From Membranipora membranacea (taxonomy: Eukaryota > Bryozoa > Gymnolaemata > Cheilostomatida > Membraniporidae), in assembly GCA_914767715.1 (NCBI GenBank), contig OU612065.1:39060001-39124000 (forward strand): a DNA stretch of 64,000 nt, in the 5' to 3' direction. The position numbers and the translations under genes are program-made. Below, piece by piece: positions 34,031 to 46,700 of this stretch (positions are counted from its first letter, which is position 1; every line of letters starts with the position of its first letter). The notes below the pieces were generated by a model, which worked only from the letters and a program-made list of their open reading frames with translations, was not told the DNA's origin and made no database searches.

Positions 34031-34516
34031 AAAATATGCCTCAATCATATTCATGATAATCATATACAAATCTGAGGTTAAGCAAATCATTCTCTATTGA
34101 TAGAGTTTTTATATGTAAATTATATTTTGTAAATAATAATACATATATTTTTGGCTTTCAAAGTTTGCATACAATGGCACTGGATTTCATCCAGCTCTAA
34201 AAATTTAAGGACAAGGACAATGACATGGATATAGGATAGTTTATAATGTTAACACTGATGATTTTATGAAACATTTAAAACCATGGTTGAACTGTCAATG
34301 GATGGGTGCTATGTGGTCTGTGGTTGTAAATGTCGGGTATCAAGGCACGGTACCTTTACACACAGCTTTTGAGTATTCCTTCACATTCACAAAGGGATCA
34401 AATTTGTTTTAAGTACCATGTTCTGTATGTAATATCTGTTAACAATAAACTAGAGTATGCAACAAGTGAAAAAATGCTCTGCTCATTGTTGCTACTTATG
34501 AATTACGAGAGTTGGA

Positions 34517-37500
34517 TCATCTCAACGTAAAAAATATTTTATAATCTGGGGGTGCTAATTCAAATCCTTGTACTGGTTCATCAGTAACATCTTGACTGCA
34601 GTTGGCCAATTTAACACTAAACTTTTGCATCAGAGTCGAGAAAATCAAGAACTGCTCGTTTCTCGCTAAGCTTTCTCCAATACATTTCCTTTTGCCTATA
34701 AAACACACAGAATTCCTGCATTACAATAGTTTTATGATTTTATCAGCCCATCTGTTACCTCCGCATAATCTTTTGATCATGAGGTCAGTGTGTCGATGGC
34801 TGAAAGTTGGCAGGGAGAGATGGTGAGAGTTTCAATTATAAAAGACACCCATAAAATTAGACAAATTATGTTGCAAAAGGTGATAGTGAATGCGGAGCAA
34901 AAAGTTTTTAATTATTGAAAGCAAATGAAGCTTACCGAGCCCGAATGTTATAAGTCTCTGCTTCATTAAGTTTGAATCTTCTCCAAGAAATCTCTCAGGT
35001 TTGAAAGACTCTGGTTCAGGAAACACTTCCTCATCATGAACAACAGAACCTGCGTTACACATCAGCTGAGTCCCAGCAGGTATAGTCTAGAAATATTGAG
35101 ACATTGTGAGAGTCATCAGTCTGAGCTGACAGCCGACAGGTGTGAGACCGCTCATTAAGATGATAGTCACATCATTCTATTTTGTCAATACATTGTGATA
35201 TTCTTCATATGAAGTTGGGTACCATACCAGCACATTGCTTTAAAGGGAGTTAAGCTCATTGCTTCAGCTTCTTATTTATTTAAGACAGATTAAATTTACC
35301 ATGTTTCCAATCTGAATATCAGCTGAAGCAGTTCTAGGCACTAATGTGGCTGACTGATTGCTTTTACGCATCGTTTCTGAGATGACTGCCTCAACATATT
35401 GTAATTTCTGTCGATCTGAGAGCTGTATCTGTCTGTCCAAACCTTTGATAATAATATGAAAATAAACAATAAAAGTATAATATATAACTTTATCATAATT
35501 TTATGAGCTATTAGAAACATGTAAAAACGCAACCAATGATCAACAACATTGTGTTTGGTTCTATTAGTATTTCTGCAAAGCTTTGATTCATTATTATTTG
35601 TGAATTTATACATGTTTCACATCAGTTTTACCTATTTCTCTGTCTATCTCCTGATGAACTTCCCCCTGCACATCAGGATATAAACACATATAGAGCAATG
35701 CCCATCTCATTGATGTAGATGTCGTTTCCGTACCAGCTGCGAATAGTTGCCCCATAGCAAAAAGAGCATTTTTCTCTAAAATAATTACAATTTGACCAGT
35801 TGTACTGCATCTTCTTTTGGCTATGACATGAGCTACATGGTTTCCTGTTATTGGCAAACCTGTATTTTAAAGGCTACCGCAAGACCAAAGCCAGATTTAG
35901 TCTTGGCTTGTGCTGAACAAAGGCATATATATTTCATGGGGACAATTCCCAACACTATACATAATTTTTACTCACACTTGCCATGAATTTTTACAGCATA
36001 AAAATACCGCATCACTACTGTAGAACTAGCTGCCAGACTTTGGTTTTTGGTAGTCTTTAAATCAAACATCATTTGTCAGTATGCCCTTTAATCTGATTAT
36101 ATAATGATAAACATATAATAATGAGCCATTTATAGATGCCAACAAAGTATTAAAAAAATGAGCAGTTTATGGTATCCCTAAACTTTCACCTACTAATTTC
36201 ATCTACATGACTTACTGGTATGAAGGCTAGGATGACCAACATCATGATCTCTGGTGAAGAGAGTTATCAGCCTTTGTGTAGGATGCACCAGTCCCTCTCC
36301 ATTATTATTAATGTGACGACTTTGCTCCTCTATTTTTTCAAGAGTTGGAACGATGAGTTTGTCCTGTTTCGAATGAGATAATGTTAGAAACAAAGCAGAC
36401 CAATATCCAATCCAATCATTCTAGTGTTATAACATTTTTGTACAAGAGAGATTTTTCTGTATCAGTTGTTCTCAACCCATTTTGTCCCGGAAAGAATTGA
36501 GGCCGAAATGAGAATTTACTACATCAAAGAGCGACAAAAGGTTCTCATTGGATCATTGAATTGTAATTGATCTCGTAAAATGTTAAAAGACAGATAGGAT
36601 TCCGTGCATCATCAAAACATCAACTTGGCAACCAACAAGTGACTAGCAAGTAGATATCTGTTGAGGGTGTGATAGCTGGGAACAAGTCATAATCATCCTG
36701 GGATGGGTTTGTATGTTTAAGTAAGACTACAGAAGGACCTAATTGATATACGCTCTGGCAGCTAGTTCTGCAATAGTTATGCAATATATTGACGCAGGAA
36801 AAAATCCAACGTACTTTGAGATTAAAAAGATAAGTAGTGTCAGATATTGCCCCCCTTTTTCATCAATAGCACCATCAATAGAGGTTTCAAAGCAAAGTGC
36901 TGTACCGGCGCAAAAAGCTACCAATTCTATCTACTTCAGAGAACTGTAAAGGTTTATGAATTAAGTTATCAACTACTGAAACATGTCCCTGGCAATGATA
37001 AAAGACCATGTGGTATATGGAAATAATATAATTTTAAATATTTTTAAATGGTAGCTTATTGGGCTCGTGCAGTACTCGGCTTTGCAACCTCATAGAAGGA
37101 CATTGATGAAAATAAGAGAGGGGGGCAATTTCTAACACTACACATATTTTTTTACCCAGAAGTGCTATGAAACTTTTCAGTGTCAAAACACTGCATAACT
37201 ACTGAAGTCCTAACTGCCAGAATATGTAGTGTTTGATCTCTCTGTAGTCTATAATCAGTGATAACAGAAATCTAATAAGTAATTGAACTTAACCATTAGG
37301 TACTTTTCCTTCCTGGCTGTAGAATATGGTAACCGATCCAGGATCGGTATGTTTTTGGTTATGCTGTTGATCATCAGGTAAGTGATAGTTTCGTGGAATG
37401 ACTCGACAAGGGTTTCCTGTTCCCTACTATCATAATCAAACCTCTGATCGAATAACATCTGAGATATAACATTAGAGGAGAGCCTCCTGAGACTGTGAGA

Positions 37501-39504
37501 AACAAAATAATTTAACACGAAAAATATACAACTGTGAATCAAGTGATTTTAGCAGAATATAACGCGCTAGATCAGTCAAAATCGAACTGGCTTAAACAAA
37601 CAGTTGTGAGAAGCAGTTCTTTCTTACTCATGCGTTCCACTTTATGCTAGCTGCAGCATGTGATCTGATTAGGTACTCAGAATCTTCATCGGTTCAGTAT
37701 AATGATATGAAGGTTTATTTTGCGCAGTTGCAGTAGCCTGTGATATAAAACAACTTTCAACAACTTCTCAACAATCTGACTTTTTGTTATTTTTAAGATG
37801 CCAGTACTTAACAATTTTATGCCTCTTATGAGCTCAGTTGCCAATAGATTATGCACCAGGAGAGGGAAAAGAGGTAAACTCAGAAAAACAGATTTCAAAT
37901 GTTGTCTTTTCAACTTTTCCATCTAAGATGAAGATGGAGGCACTGCATCATATAAGTGAGGTAGAATACAATGTTAAAATACTTTTCCATTCCATAATGT
38001 AGTTTTGACCTATCATGAATGTACGGTTTGATCAGTTTGACATGCCCCTTGTGAAATACACCGAATGATGCCAACTCACCTATGTGTTGATACAGGTTTT
38101 CCAATATTGGGTTGAATGAAATGATTGACGTATATTTCTATTTCTTCAACTATCTTATCTTCACTTCTCCGCTTGCCCATCCCTTCATCTCTGAGAATAG
38201 ATGCGATTGAGGACCTAACTGTCGGCCAATGATGTTCAGGTGCAAAAATGATGCCTGAAGAAAGAAATATGTAGTAATATTATAAATCATAATATATTAT
38301 ATATTATAAATCTATTTTCGCCATATGATATGATATGACCATTATGCACTCTACTTGGCAGTTTTGATTTCAGATTCTCAATTGATTCATTGGGTTCTGT
38401 TAAAAGGCTGCCAAAAGACCTATATATAGTATGGCAGCGAGATCTGCAGTTCTTATGTAAGATCTGTTACTTGGTTAAAATGTCATTCAACTTCTAAGTA
38501 ATATGTATAGTAATTGTTATAGGAAGATTTGGGGAAGTATTACAAGTTTAAATATTGCTTCTCTCATGATATTTCAATTCAAAGCGAATATCGAGTGAGG
38601 AAGATCATGAATTCCATGAAAAATGTTTTCTTTTTCTGATAGAAAAGTTTTCATTTGACGAAAAAAAAGGACGAAGAATTTTAACTTTTTAAATATTGCA
38701 TCAGAATCAATTTCTGTTGACATTGAAACCTTGCAGCTAGATGGACACATGGCTCATGGTTTTTGTGCTTAGTTTTGCACCAGTAAGCATGAAAGAGAGA
38801 TTTATCACCTTATAACCACATTGTGATAAATGTTCATTACCATATTATCAATATAATTTGCTACTGAAAAGGGATCTTACCCGGGTATTGGAAGTAGCGT
38901 TCCTCTGTATACTTGGTCAATGTCCGTGGTGATCTGATGCTAGTTTTTTTACCAAGTGTAACCCAGAGATGATGAGTCATACTATAACCTGAAGAAACGA
39001 CAATCAGTTTGCCACCCATCTCAAACGAGTACAGCTGTTAAAATATGAGGACAATTATAAAATAGCATCCATGAAATCACTAAAGTCATCTGCTGCAGAA
39101 AGAAAACCTTTTGACACATCTGTCTCCTCATTTTTTAATTCTTGTTTGACATCCAACTGTGTCAATTAATAATATATGGTGGATTTTATTGAGCGCAGAT
39201 TCTGCAAACTAAATCAAAATTTTTTTTTGTGTTAATGGTTTATTTAAGCTCCTAATAACAGGTGAATTGAATAGAATGTTAAAAAGCATGCTATAGAGCA
39301 GATAATCTGAGAACTTACATCTCCGTATATCTTTCTGTATTTGTTGAGAAACCTTTCAATTGTTCCACAGCGTATGAGCTGCGGCAGATTACCAATGAAA
39401 GGTAGCCGGAATGGTCCAGGCGGGAATCCCTTTGGTCTATTTCTCCCATTATACAAAATATATGTTACCAGGTATATAACCACAGCCATCAGCCACACAA
39501 GCAT
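34517..39504 (-). CDS. Cytochrome P450, clan 2 (CYP2-like), complete (P450 C)
   Basis: Nine exons: 39319-39504, 38881-39034, 38080-38254, 37294-37492, 36216-36363, 35632-35820, 35300-35442, 34936-35086, 34517-34695. They sum to 1,524 nt: 507 residues plus a TGA stop, close to the family's usual 490-510. ATG at 39504 begins an N-terminal anchor (VWLMAVVIYLVTYILY) and hinge PKGFPPGPF. C-helix WPTVR lies near 120, I-helix AAGTETT at 315-321, ETMR at 373-376, PERF at 428-431 and the haem-ligand cysteine at 453 in FGLGKRKCIG. Expected to be an ER-bound haem monooxygenase; substrate unknown. The exon 6 acceptor differs from A and B: the homologous AG is lost, and only an AG 15 nt upstream keeps frame, adding five residues (KRRCS). 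Introns 4 and 5 carry a foldback element family. Confidence 0.9.
35928..36036. repeat. Solo end of a foldback element
   Basis: About 110 bp resembling the right arm of 36755-37220: a CCCAACACTA region, TACAGCATAAAAATACCGCA, then GAACTAGCTGCCAG. In intron 5 of P450 C. Confidence 0.6.
36755..37220. mobile_element. Foldback element (long inverted repeats of about 110 bp)
   Basis: The left arm begins CTGGCAGCTAGTTCTGCAAT and reaches AGTGTCAGATATTGCCCCCC. The right arm ends with the imperfect complement, from GGGGGGCAATTTCTAACACT to CTAACTGCCAG. Non-coding, in intron 4 of P450 C. No clear target duplication is seen. Confidence 0.65.
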
Positions 39505-40780
39505 CTTTGTTGTATGACTTACACAAAGTAATAAGGATATCTCGCATCGAAGCCTTTGTATAAGGATGTCACCTAATTTTTAAAAAAAATATAAAGGGAT
39601 ATTAAATCATTGAGGCGCAAAATGACACCAGTGCGTCCCTGCCTCCCGTATTACAGTTTTCACCAGAAATTATTGTCAATATTTGCTTATATTTTCTATT
39701 TCAAGATTTTTCATAGAACAATATAACAGTCATTTTTCATAATGAAAATCAAATTAGGAGTTCTATTTTGGTTTACTTGTTTAATGTTTCCAACTCTGCG
39801 CAGGTTGCTTATAGTGAAATTACATTATCATTATCCTTGTCAGATTTGGAGCTTGTGTAAGAGCTTTGAATCATCAATATTCATTATTTTTTTATTTTTT
39901 GCTTCATTGCGTAAATCTAAGCACTCTGGAGCAAAATTAAAGGAAACCTCACTTTCTATATAAATTCATATTCAAAAATCAACGAGAAAACCAATTCTAG
40001 CTTTATGCTACAGCTGTCTGAAATTTCCCTCTCCAGCAAAATCTTCATACGGTAATGACACGATGTCATGAGACGTTACCCCCCAAAAAAATATTCTTAC
40101 CTAGATCAAGGAGTTAGACACTCTAACTCCTTGCCTAGATGGTCTTCCGTATGTGTCACAATCAACAATCAACAATCAACAATCAACTTTGTTTATTATT
40201 GGTATTTAGGCCCTGGCATATTGTACAGTGATTTCATGAGCCAAGGATTATGGCTCTGGCATTTTGACTGGGGTATCATGGTCAATTGCGTGTCTGTAAC
40301 GATAGAATAAAACACTATTATATGCCACAGACCCAACCTCATCACACACAGAGATCCTGCTGCAATAACTGATGTAATATAAAAACTAAGCTTTTTCAGG
40401 ACATTCTCAACATAGCTGATGGATAGGTCAAAATTGCATATTCATGACATGTTATTTATACCACGGCTGAATAGGGCTGGAATGGGTATTGAGTTTGGTT
40501 TTAACTTCCTCTGGACAAGTACAAGTGTAACGGCTGTGATGCTCAGATCTAGGTGAATCTAGATAGAAGCATGTCATATGAATCGGAGCTCAAGATGGAC
40601 CCATAGATTAAATTACACATTTATTGAGCAACAGTTTTATTCCACCATCATGACTTTTCATGCTCATCAAAAAGAAACATTAAGGAAGCAATTTAGTAAA
40701 CAATGACAAAGCAGTGTTCAAGCTGGTAACAAACATTCTATTCTTCAAGACTACTAATACTCTTATCTTAAAACCTAACA
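39505..40780. other. Spacer between P450 C (5' end) and GCN1 (3' end); likely P450 C promoter
   Basis: 39505-39995 is duplicated upstream of P450 B, so it probably holds the common promoter and upstream control region. It also contains a palindrome at 40098-40141 (CAAGGAGTTAGA, spacer, TCTAACTCCTTG) and an ATCAACA microsatellite near 40161. TTTATT at 40636-40641 (AATAAA on the minus strand), 140 bp past the GCN1 stop, is a candidate polyadenylation signal. Confidence 0.5.
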
Positions 40781-43700
40781 TTAAATAAGTATAGTCTTAT
40801 CAAATTCATCCTCTTTGGGTTCAGCCAGTTTGAGAACCCTTTTCAGATTCTTAGTGTACGTGTCTGCTAATGCTTCTCCCTTTGGTCCGTCGATTATTGG
40901 TAGATATTTCTACAAAATAATTCAAAGAACTTAAGTTTTATCTTCACACTAAGCAAAACCTGAAAAATAACAACAAGCCATTCTAAATTCACATCAACGC
41001 GGTGTTGGGAGAATGGGCATCCTTCTACAAAACACAATCAGCCAAGAGAGGACGATCCATACTCACTTTGTATACTTCATCAGAGCGCCTCAGCTGTAAC
41101 AGTGTAATCAGAGCGTATTCACTGAACGCTTTCACAGCTGAATTCTTCTCCTTAGTACCCACAATGAGGGTGGGTATCCACACCTTCCCAGTACTTTCAT
41201 CTATACCCTCTGCGGAACTCTGGTTAGCCACTCTACTGACCAACTCTACCACATTACCTATTAGCTGTTTCACATCATTAGAATCTGACTTCATACCCTA
41301 AAAGTGACAGCATTGTGTTATCTGTGAGACTCTGCTATGTTTCAATAAGTTACGGCCCACCTATGGCACCAACTACATCACTCAATGTTTGTGTTCATTA
41401 GTACACCTGAACTTTAGATTGTTAAAACCCTGGGGATTAAATTGCATATTTCTCAGGAAATAAATTAGTTGAAAACATGGTGAAAACCAAGGTAAAACCT
41501 AAAGATCGAATGCTTTGAACAAACTTGAATGACTACAACCAACTTAGACATATAAATGACGATAAAATTTCAATTATTGGACACGTGTCCAATAAGAGTT
41601 GCTGATCTATAAGAGACCTGATATCTATTTATATGGATACATACATTCTTAACTGCGATGACTAGTCGTTTGTCGAGAGTTTTAGCTGACTCTACATCAT
41701 ATTTGAGTAGCATCGCTATACCTCTCAATCCATACTGACTGATGGGCACCTGCAAAATATATCAATGATCTTAATTATTAAGTATCAAACTTAGAAGAGA
41801 AAGAGACACAAACCACTGCTATTGCTTCATCTAAGACCCCCAGCTCTGTCAGAATTCCGCTGAGGCAAATCTGTTCCATAATCTTTCAATGAAAATCTTG
41901 AAAGTTCTATCAAGCAGATAATAAAGCTATATAGTTGATCGGGCTCATCAACAAGGAGCAACCAGACAACAATTTCTTTTGTATTGAAAGCTCTACCTAC
42001 TATATGTGCCAACAGTAACAGCATACCATTAGTGCCAGAGGCCATATTGATCTATTTTTTGGTTGGTAGTATTTGCCAACAATATTACGGTTTCTGTTTG
42101 TAACCCATCTGTGACTAACTATTTTCCCTCACTTGCTTACTCGTCACCAGAATGAGATGATTTTGAGCTACTAAATTAACATGCTAGAAATAATTGTGAA
42201 GGCTATATCGACAAAGGTGTAGACTATTTTTACCTTATCAGACGTGGCATGAGTTATAAGAGTGGTGATAATAGACTCTCGGTTTGAATCTCCGTCTAAC
42301 AAACACTCAGTTGACTGCTTAAGTGCCACAAACAATGCCACACATCTCGAGTGCATCACCATCCAATCACTGCCATTGGTATCTACAAGACGCAATATTA
42401 TGCTGTATATCTGTAGAAAATGTCACGGGGAGTTACGCACTCAGGGATAAATTCTTCACAAAAAATTCCTGCTAATCATCCTAGGGAAATTATTGTTTAA
42501 TGCACATTCCACCAACGTAAGACCTGGATGGAACATGATTCTGCTTGAAAAGCTTTTTTATTTGTTATCTGTCATCATGAGACATTGAAGACTCAATAAA
42601 GCGAAGCATTGCCAGGAACAGCGTATGCTATACCAATTTTACAACATGTTCAATTGAGACTTTCCTGAGTAGATTAGGTTATAAGATACGCACCTAGAAT
42701 GTGGGTTAGGATGACATCAGTTTTCTCCTCATCAGATAGACATGTAATAAGAGCACCAAGGCAGGCAGCAGCAGCAGTCCTGACATTATCCTCATCGTGA
42801 GACATGAGACCTGTTATAGTCTTAGTTATGTCCTGTCGCACTGGGGCGCCCATCTTCTTACCTCCTTCAGCTACGCATAGCCTCAGAGCAAACAAGAATG
42901 TCTCCCTGTCATCAATACAGCAAACATATCATGTATACTCAGCAAAACTATGTATGCTCAAAATGTGGTGAGCTGTCTTTTGTAGCAATTCTTACCTCAC
43001 TCTAGGATGTAAGAAGAATCACATTATAAACAGCAGAACTATGTAAGTTCATCATAAGAGAAGTTGTCTTTTTTGGTGCAATTGAAGCCTTACCCTAACT
43101 AAACAAACTATCCAATGTAAGATGCAAAAAGTTTAATTGGTAACAAAAAAAATTTATCATCAGCATTTTAACTTTTAGCTTTCTTCATTTCACATTCAAT
43201 GCACTTGGATTGATCCACTAGGCCAGCTGAGGGGGAGCAACTCTTAAATGTCAAAATTAATATACTAAACCAGAGGGACTCCCTGACAAAACTACAAGTG
43301 ACTGTCAAGTGACTGTCAAGTGACTGTCAAGTGACTGTCAAGTGACTGTCAAGTGACTGTCAAGTGACTGCCAAGTGACTGTCACTGTCACACTGTCACA
43401 CTGTCTGTCACCAACCTGACTGAGCTGTCATCTGGGTAGCTCTTTACTCCGTTCACAAGCTCAGTGAAGACGGGATCTACTCTCATGTGAATAATGATGA
43501 GCTGAGACATAGCCTCAGCTGCTTTTAGTCTCACAGGTCGGGACGCATCATTCAGAGCCTTTACAAATGTGGTCTGCAGCTGGGGTAGGAAGGGTTTCAA
43601 CATCGGTCCGCACTAGAAAAATTGTAATATAATTTTATTGTGAAAAGCAAGATATCTGATTTATGGTCGGCATAGTTCACATTACATGTCATTGCACACT

Positions 43701-46700
43701 GATGTCATACTACACCCATCATGCCAACATCATATACAATAAAGCAAAGCGATCAGATAAAAAAAACTTTGTACCGCCTTAACAAGAACAGTACATGTAA
43801 GGAGGAGTATAACTATTGTGAGTCACAAACCTTGACAAGAAGTATATTGATGGTTTCGAGCATAGCCACCCTGACAGTAGGTCCGTATCTGTCACCTAGA
43901 ACCCTGATAAGGGGACCTGTGATGTGTACTACAGACTGTTTGAGGGCATCGGATGTCGCAGCCTTGATGGCATCTGATAGACCTAGAGCTGACGTCTCTT
44001 TCATCTCCGGAGCACCTGACAGTAAACCTTCACGGAACACGGGCAGCAGACAGGTGATACCCTGATAAGGATAAGATATAAAAATATAAATATCCAGAAT
44101 AGTTATACTCTACAAAAAACAATCATATTTTGAGGTATGTCCTGCTGGAATGGGCAAGTTATCATCGAGAAAAATCAAAAACAATATTTTGGACTATTAT
44201 TTTTGTGGCATGGGTCAGGCTTGCAGTATATACAAAGCGCTATCATCTTGTTAAGGTGTTTGGATCAGCGTGTGAAAATTAAAAAAAATCATAAAATAAC
44301 GGCCTGAAGTGAAAACGGAACAAAATTAAAATGGAAACAAAATCACAGTAGATCAGATGGGAGTATAACACCATACACAGCGCCATCACTTCACGTAAAC
44401 ATGTCTGTGATATACGACAGTATGTATTACCTTTTTGAGTATACAGAGCCCAGGTAGTATACCAGTACCCTTAGTATCAGCTACAGCGTATCTCAGAGCT
44501 TGTTTAACGGTCGGTACCTGCATCATCGCCTTGTTTGCGTCCAGTCTCTAAAAATAACACACCATCGTTCTGTGACAGGGAGTGATAATACTATCTCTCT
44601 TCAGGACAAACTGAGCACAACACTTTGCTGAGCTCAATATCTAACAGCTTGCAGATATTGGTAGACATCTTTACTGGAAATCACAGGCAGTGGCTAGAGA
44701 TGGACATCCACACACAATGCTTATAAAAGGTTAATAGAATCAAGTCTAATCACACTTGTAGTCTTACAGAACAACAGAAATTCTTTAAAATGAAGATAGA
44801 ATTCCATCCCATAGCAAATCTATTATAGGAGATCTACAGAAATGATACAATACCTTAACGATAGAGTTGACACATTCCCAGGCTGCTTTTATCACAATTT
44901 CTTCTTCTAAAGCTAAAAGTCCGATAGTTGTTCTGAATAACTGTGATAAGTGATCATCATACTCCATCTTAGTCTCCTTACAGAATACATTGAGTATCAT
45001 CGCTGACGCTGCCTGAATCTTTGTCTCCTAAAACAACAGGCAGAATGTAAACATCAATCCATCTGAGCTACGAAACTTTATTATAGATTTTGAAGATATT
45101 CCCTACTCAGTGAACAGCAATGACTAAATCGGAGTTCCCCTCCCTTAACTTCTCATATGTTTGAAGTTAACAAAAAGAACAGGTGATGTGACAACTCTAT
45201 GGAGTGCAATTTATTACACTTTCCGGTCCGTCACAACAAGTTAGGACATGGTAATCAGGTTCAAAGTAGAGATTAAGATAGGAAAAAAGGTAATGCCATC
45301 CCAATCTGAAGACAGGGGGGGGGGGGGATCTTCTGGTGATGAGTTGAATCTTACCTTATTAGAGAACATTCTGATAGATTCATCGATTACAGTCCTTACA
45401 GACTGATCTGTCTGTACACTGAGGACCACAGCAGAACAGAATCCTAACTCCTCGCTCTCATCGGGCGTCCCGAGCTTACTGGCTAAACTAGCTCCCATAG
45501 CCTGAGAGATTAACAGATTACAATTATAATATCAGTTACCTGTTACATGAGTATACTTGTCAACTTCTACAGCGGGAACATATGATTGAATCAAGAACAT
45601 TCCATTGAAACTGCTTTTTGGCATAAATCGGATGCAGCTAAAAGAATCTCCTATTTATGAAATACAGTGCGCTTCTTCAATTTATCTTGATCTACCAAGA
45701 GACTCTTAATAGCCTTACCAATCAGTATAGGTAATTAAATTAGTGAATAATGAATTACCTGCAGTATTTTATGTAGTTCTCTATCAAGGGCTACACCAGC
45801 CACACTAGCCAGTAGAGACAGAGCCTTAGTGTTAACAGGAGGAGTGATTAGTTTAGGTACCAGGTACGGTAATACTGCATGTGACTTAATGGCCATAACC
45901 TGCTGGAGTCCATCTAATGCATACTCTTTCATACTCTCATCGTTCTTTAAATAAACAAAACATAAAATACAGCATTTCATTCATAGAAAGAGTGATGGTG
46001 TTGTGTGGTGGAGCTCAACAAATTTAAATTAATGGAAGCTTGACGCAAGATTTTCTAATTTCATCCTCTGTGCAATAGGAGTTGTCTTGATCAAATTGAT
46101 AAAAGCTAAGCCAATAATTCATGAATGTTGAGATAAATATTACATATAAGTTAGTGCGCACACACATCACACATCCACACTGACACCACGTACCAGTTTT
46201 CTGAGCAGCTCAGGTAGGATCTCCTCTAGTGCTCGTGTACCGATGTTAGCGTGGAGAGAGTCGAATGTTTTAGCGGCGGCTTCTCTTACAGGAGCTGCAG
46301 TGTCTGATAGAGCTCTCGATACAGTCGGTACAAGGCTGTCAGAGTAACCTGAAGTAAAGAGAAAATGATTGACTGTCATAAGTAATGAAATCAGCAGTAA
46401 ATCTGGAAAGATTAGTCTACAATCTATTATAAAAACCAATCTATAAACAGGAAAGACGGGGAGGTGGGAGGTGTAATAAAATCAATCATACAATATCGTG
46501 TATCCAGGAGTTATAATCTAGTTTTCAGTAGTATGTATAAGTCCATCATCTAAAAGCCACTCATAAACTGAATATAGGATTTTAAGTCTATCCACTACAT
46601 TGCTTTAATCTCACCTATAATGTGGTCTCTACCGGTAGAGTTCATGATCTCACTGAGTCCGATACAGACACCCTGTCTCTTATCGGCATCATCAGACTCC

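Larger units (their letters stand above)
30375..34516. other. Spacer between P450 B (5' end) and P450 C (3' end)
   Basis: The part next to P450 B (to about 31230) is homologous to the 5' flank of P450 C (39505-39995), including the stretch around TCTGCGCAGGTTGCTTATAG. It therefore probably contains the shared promoter region, although no clear TATA box was chosen. The rest is repeats (listed) and AT-rich sequence with no gene. Confidence 0.6.
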
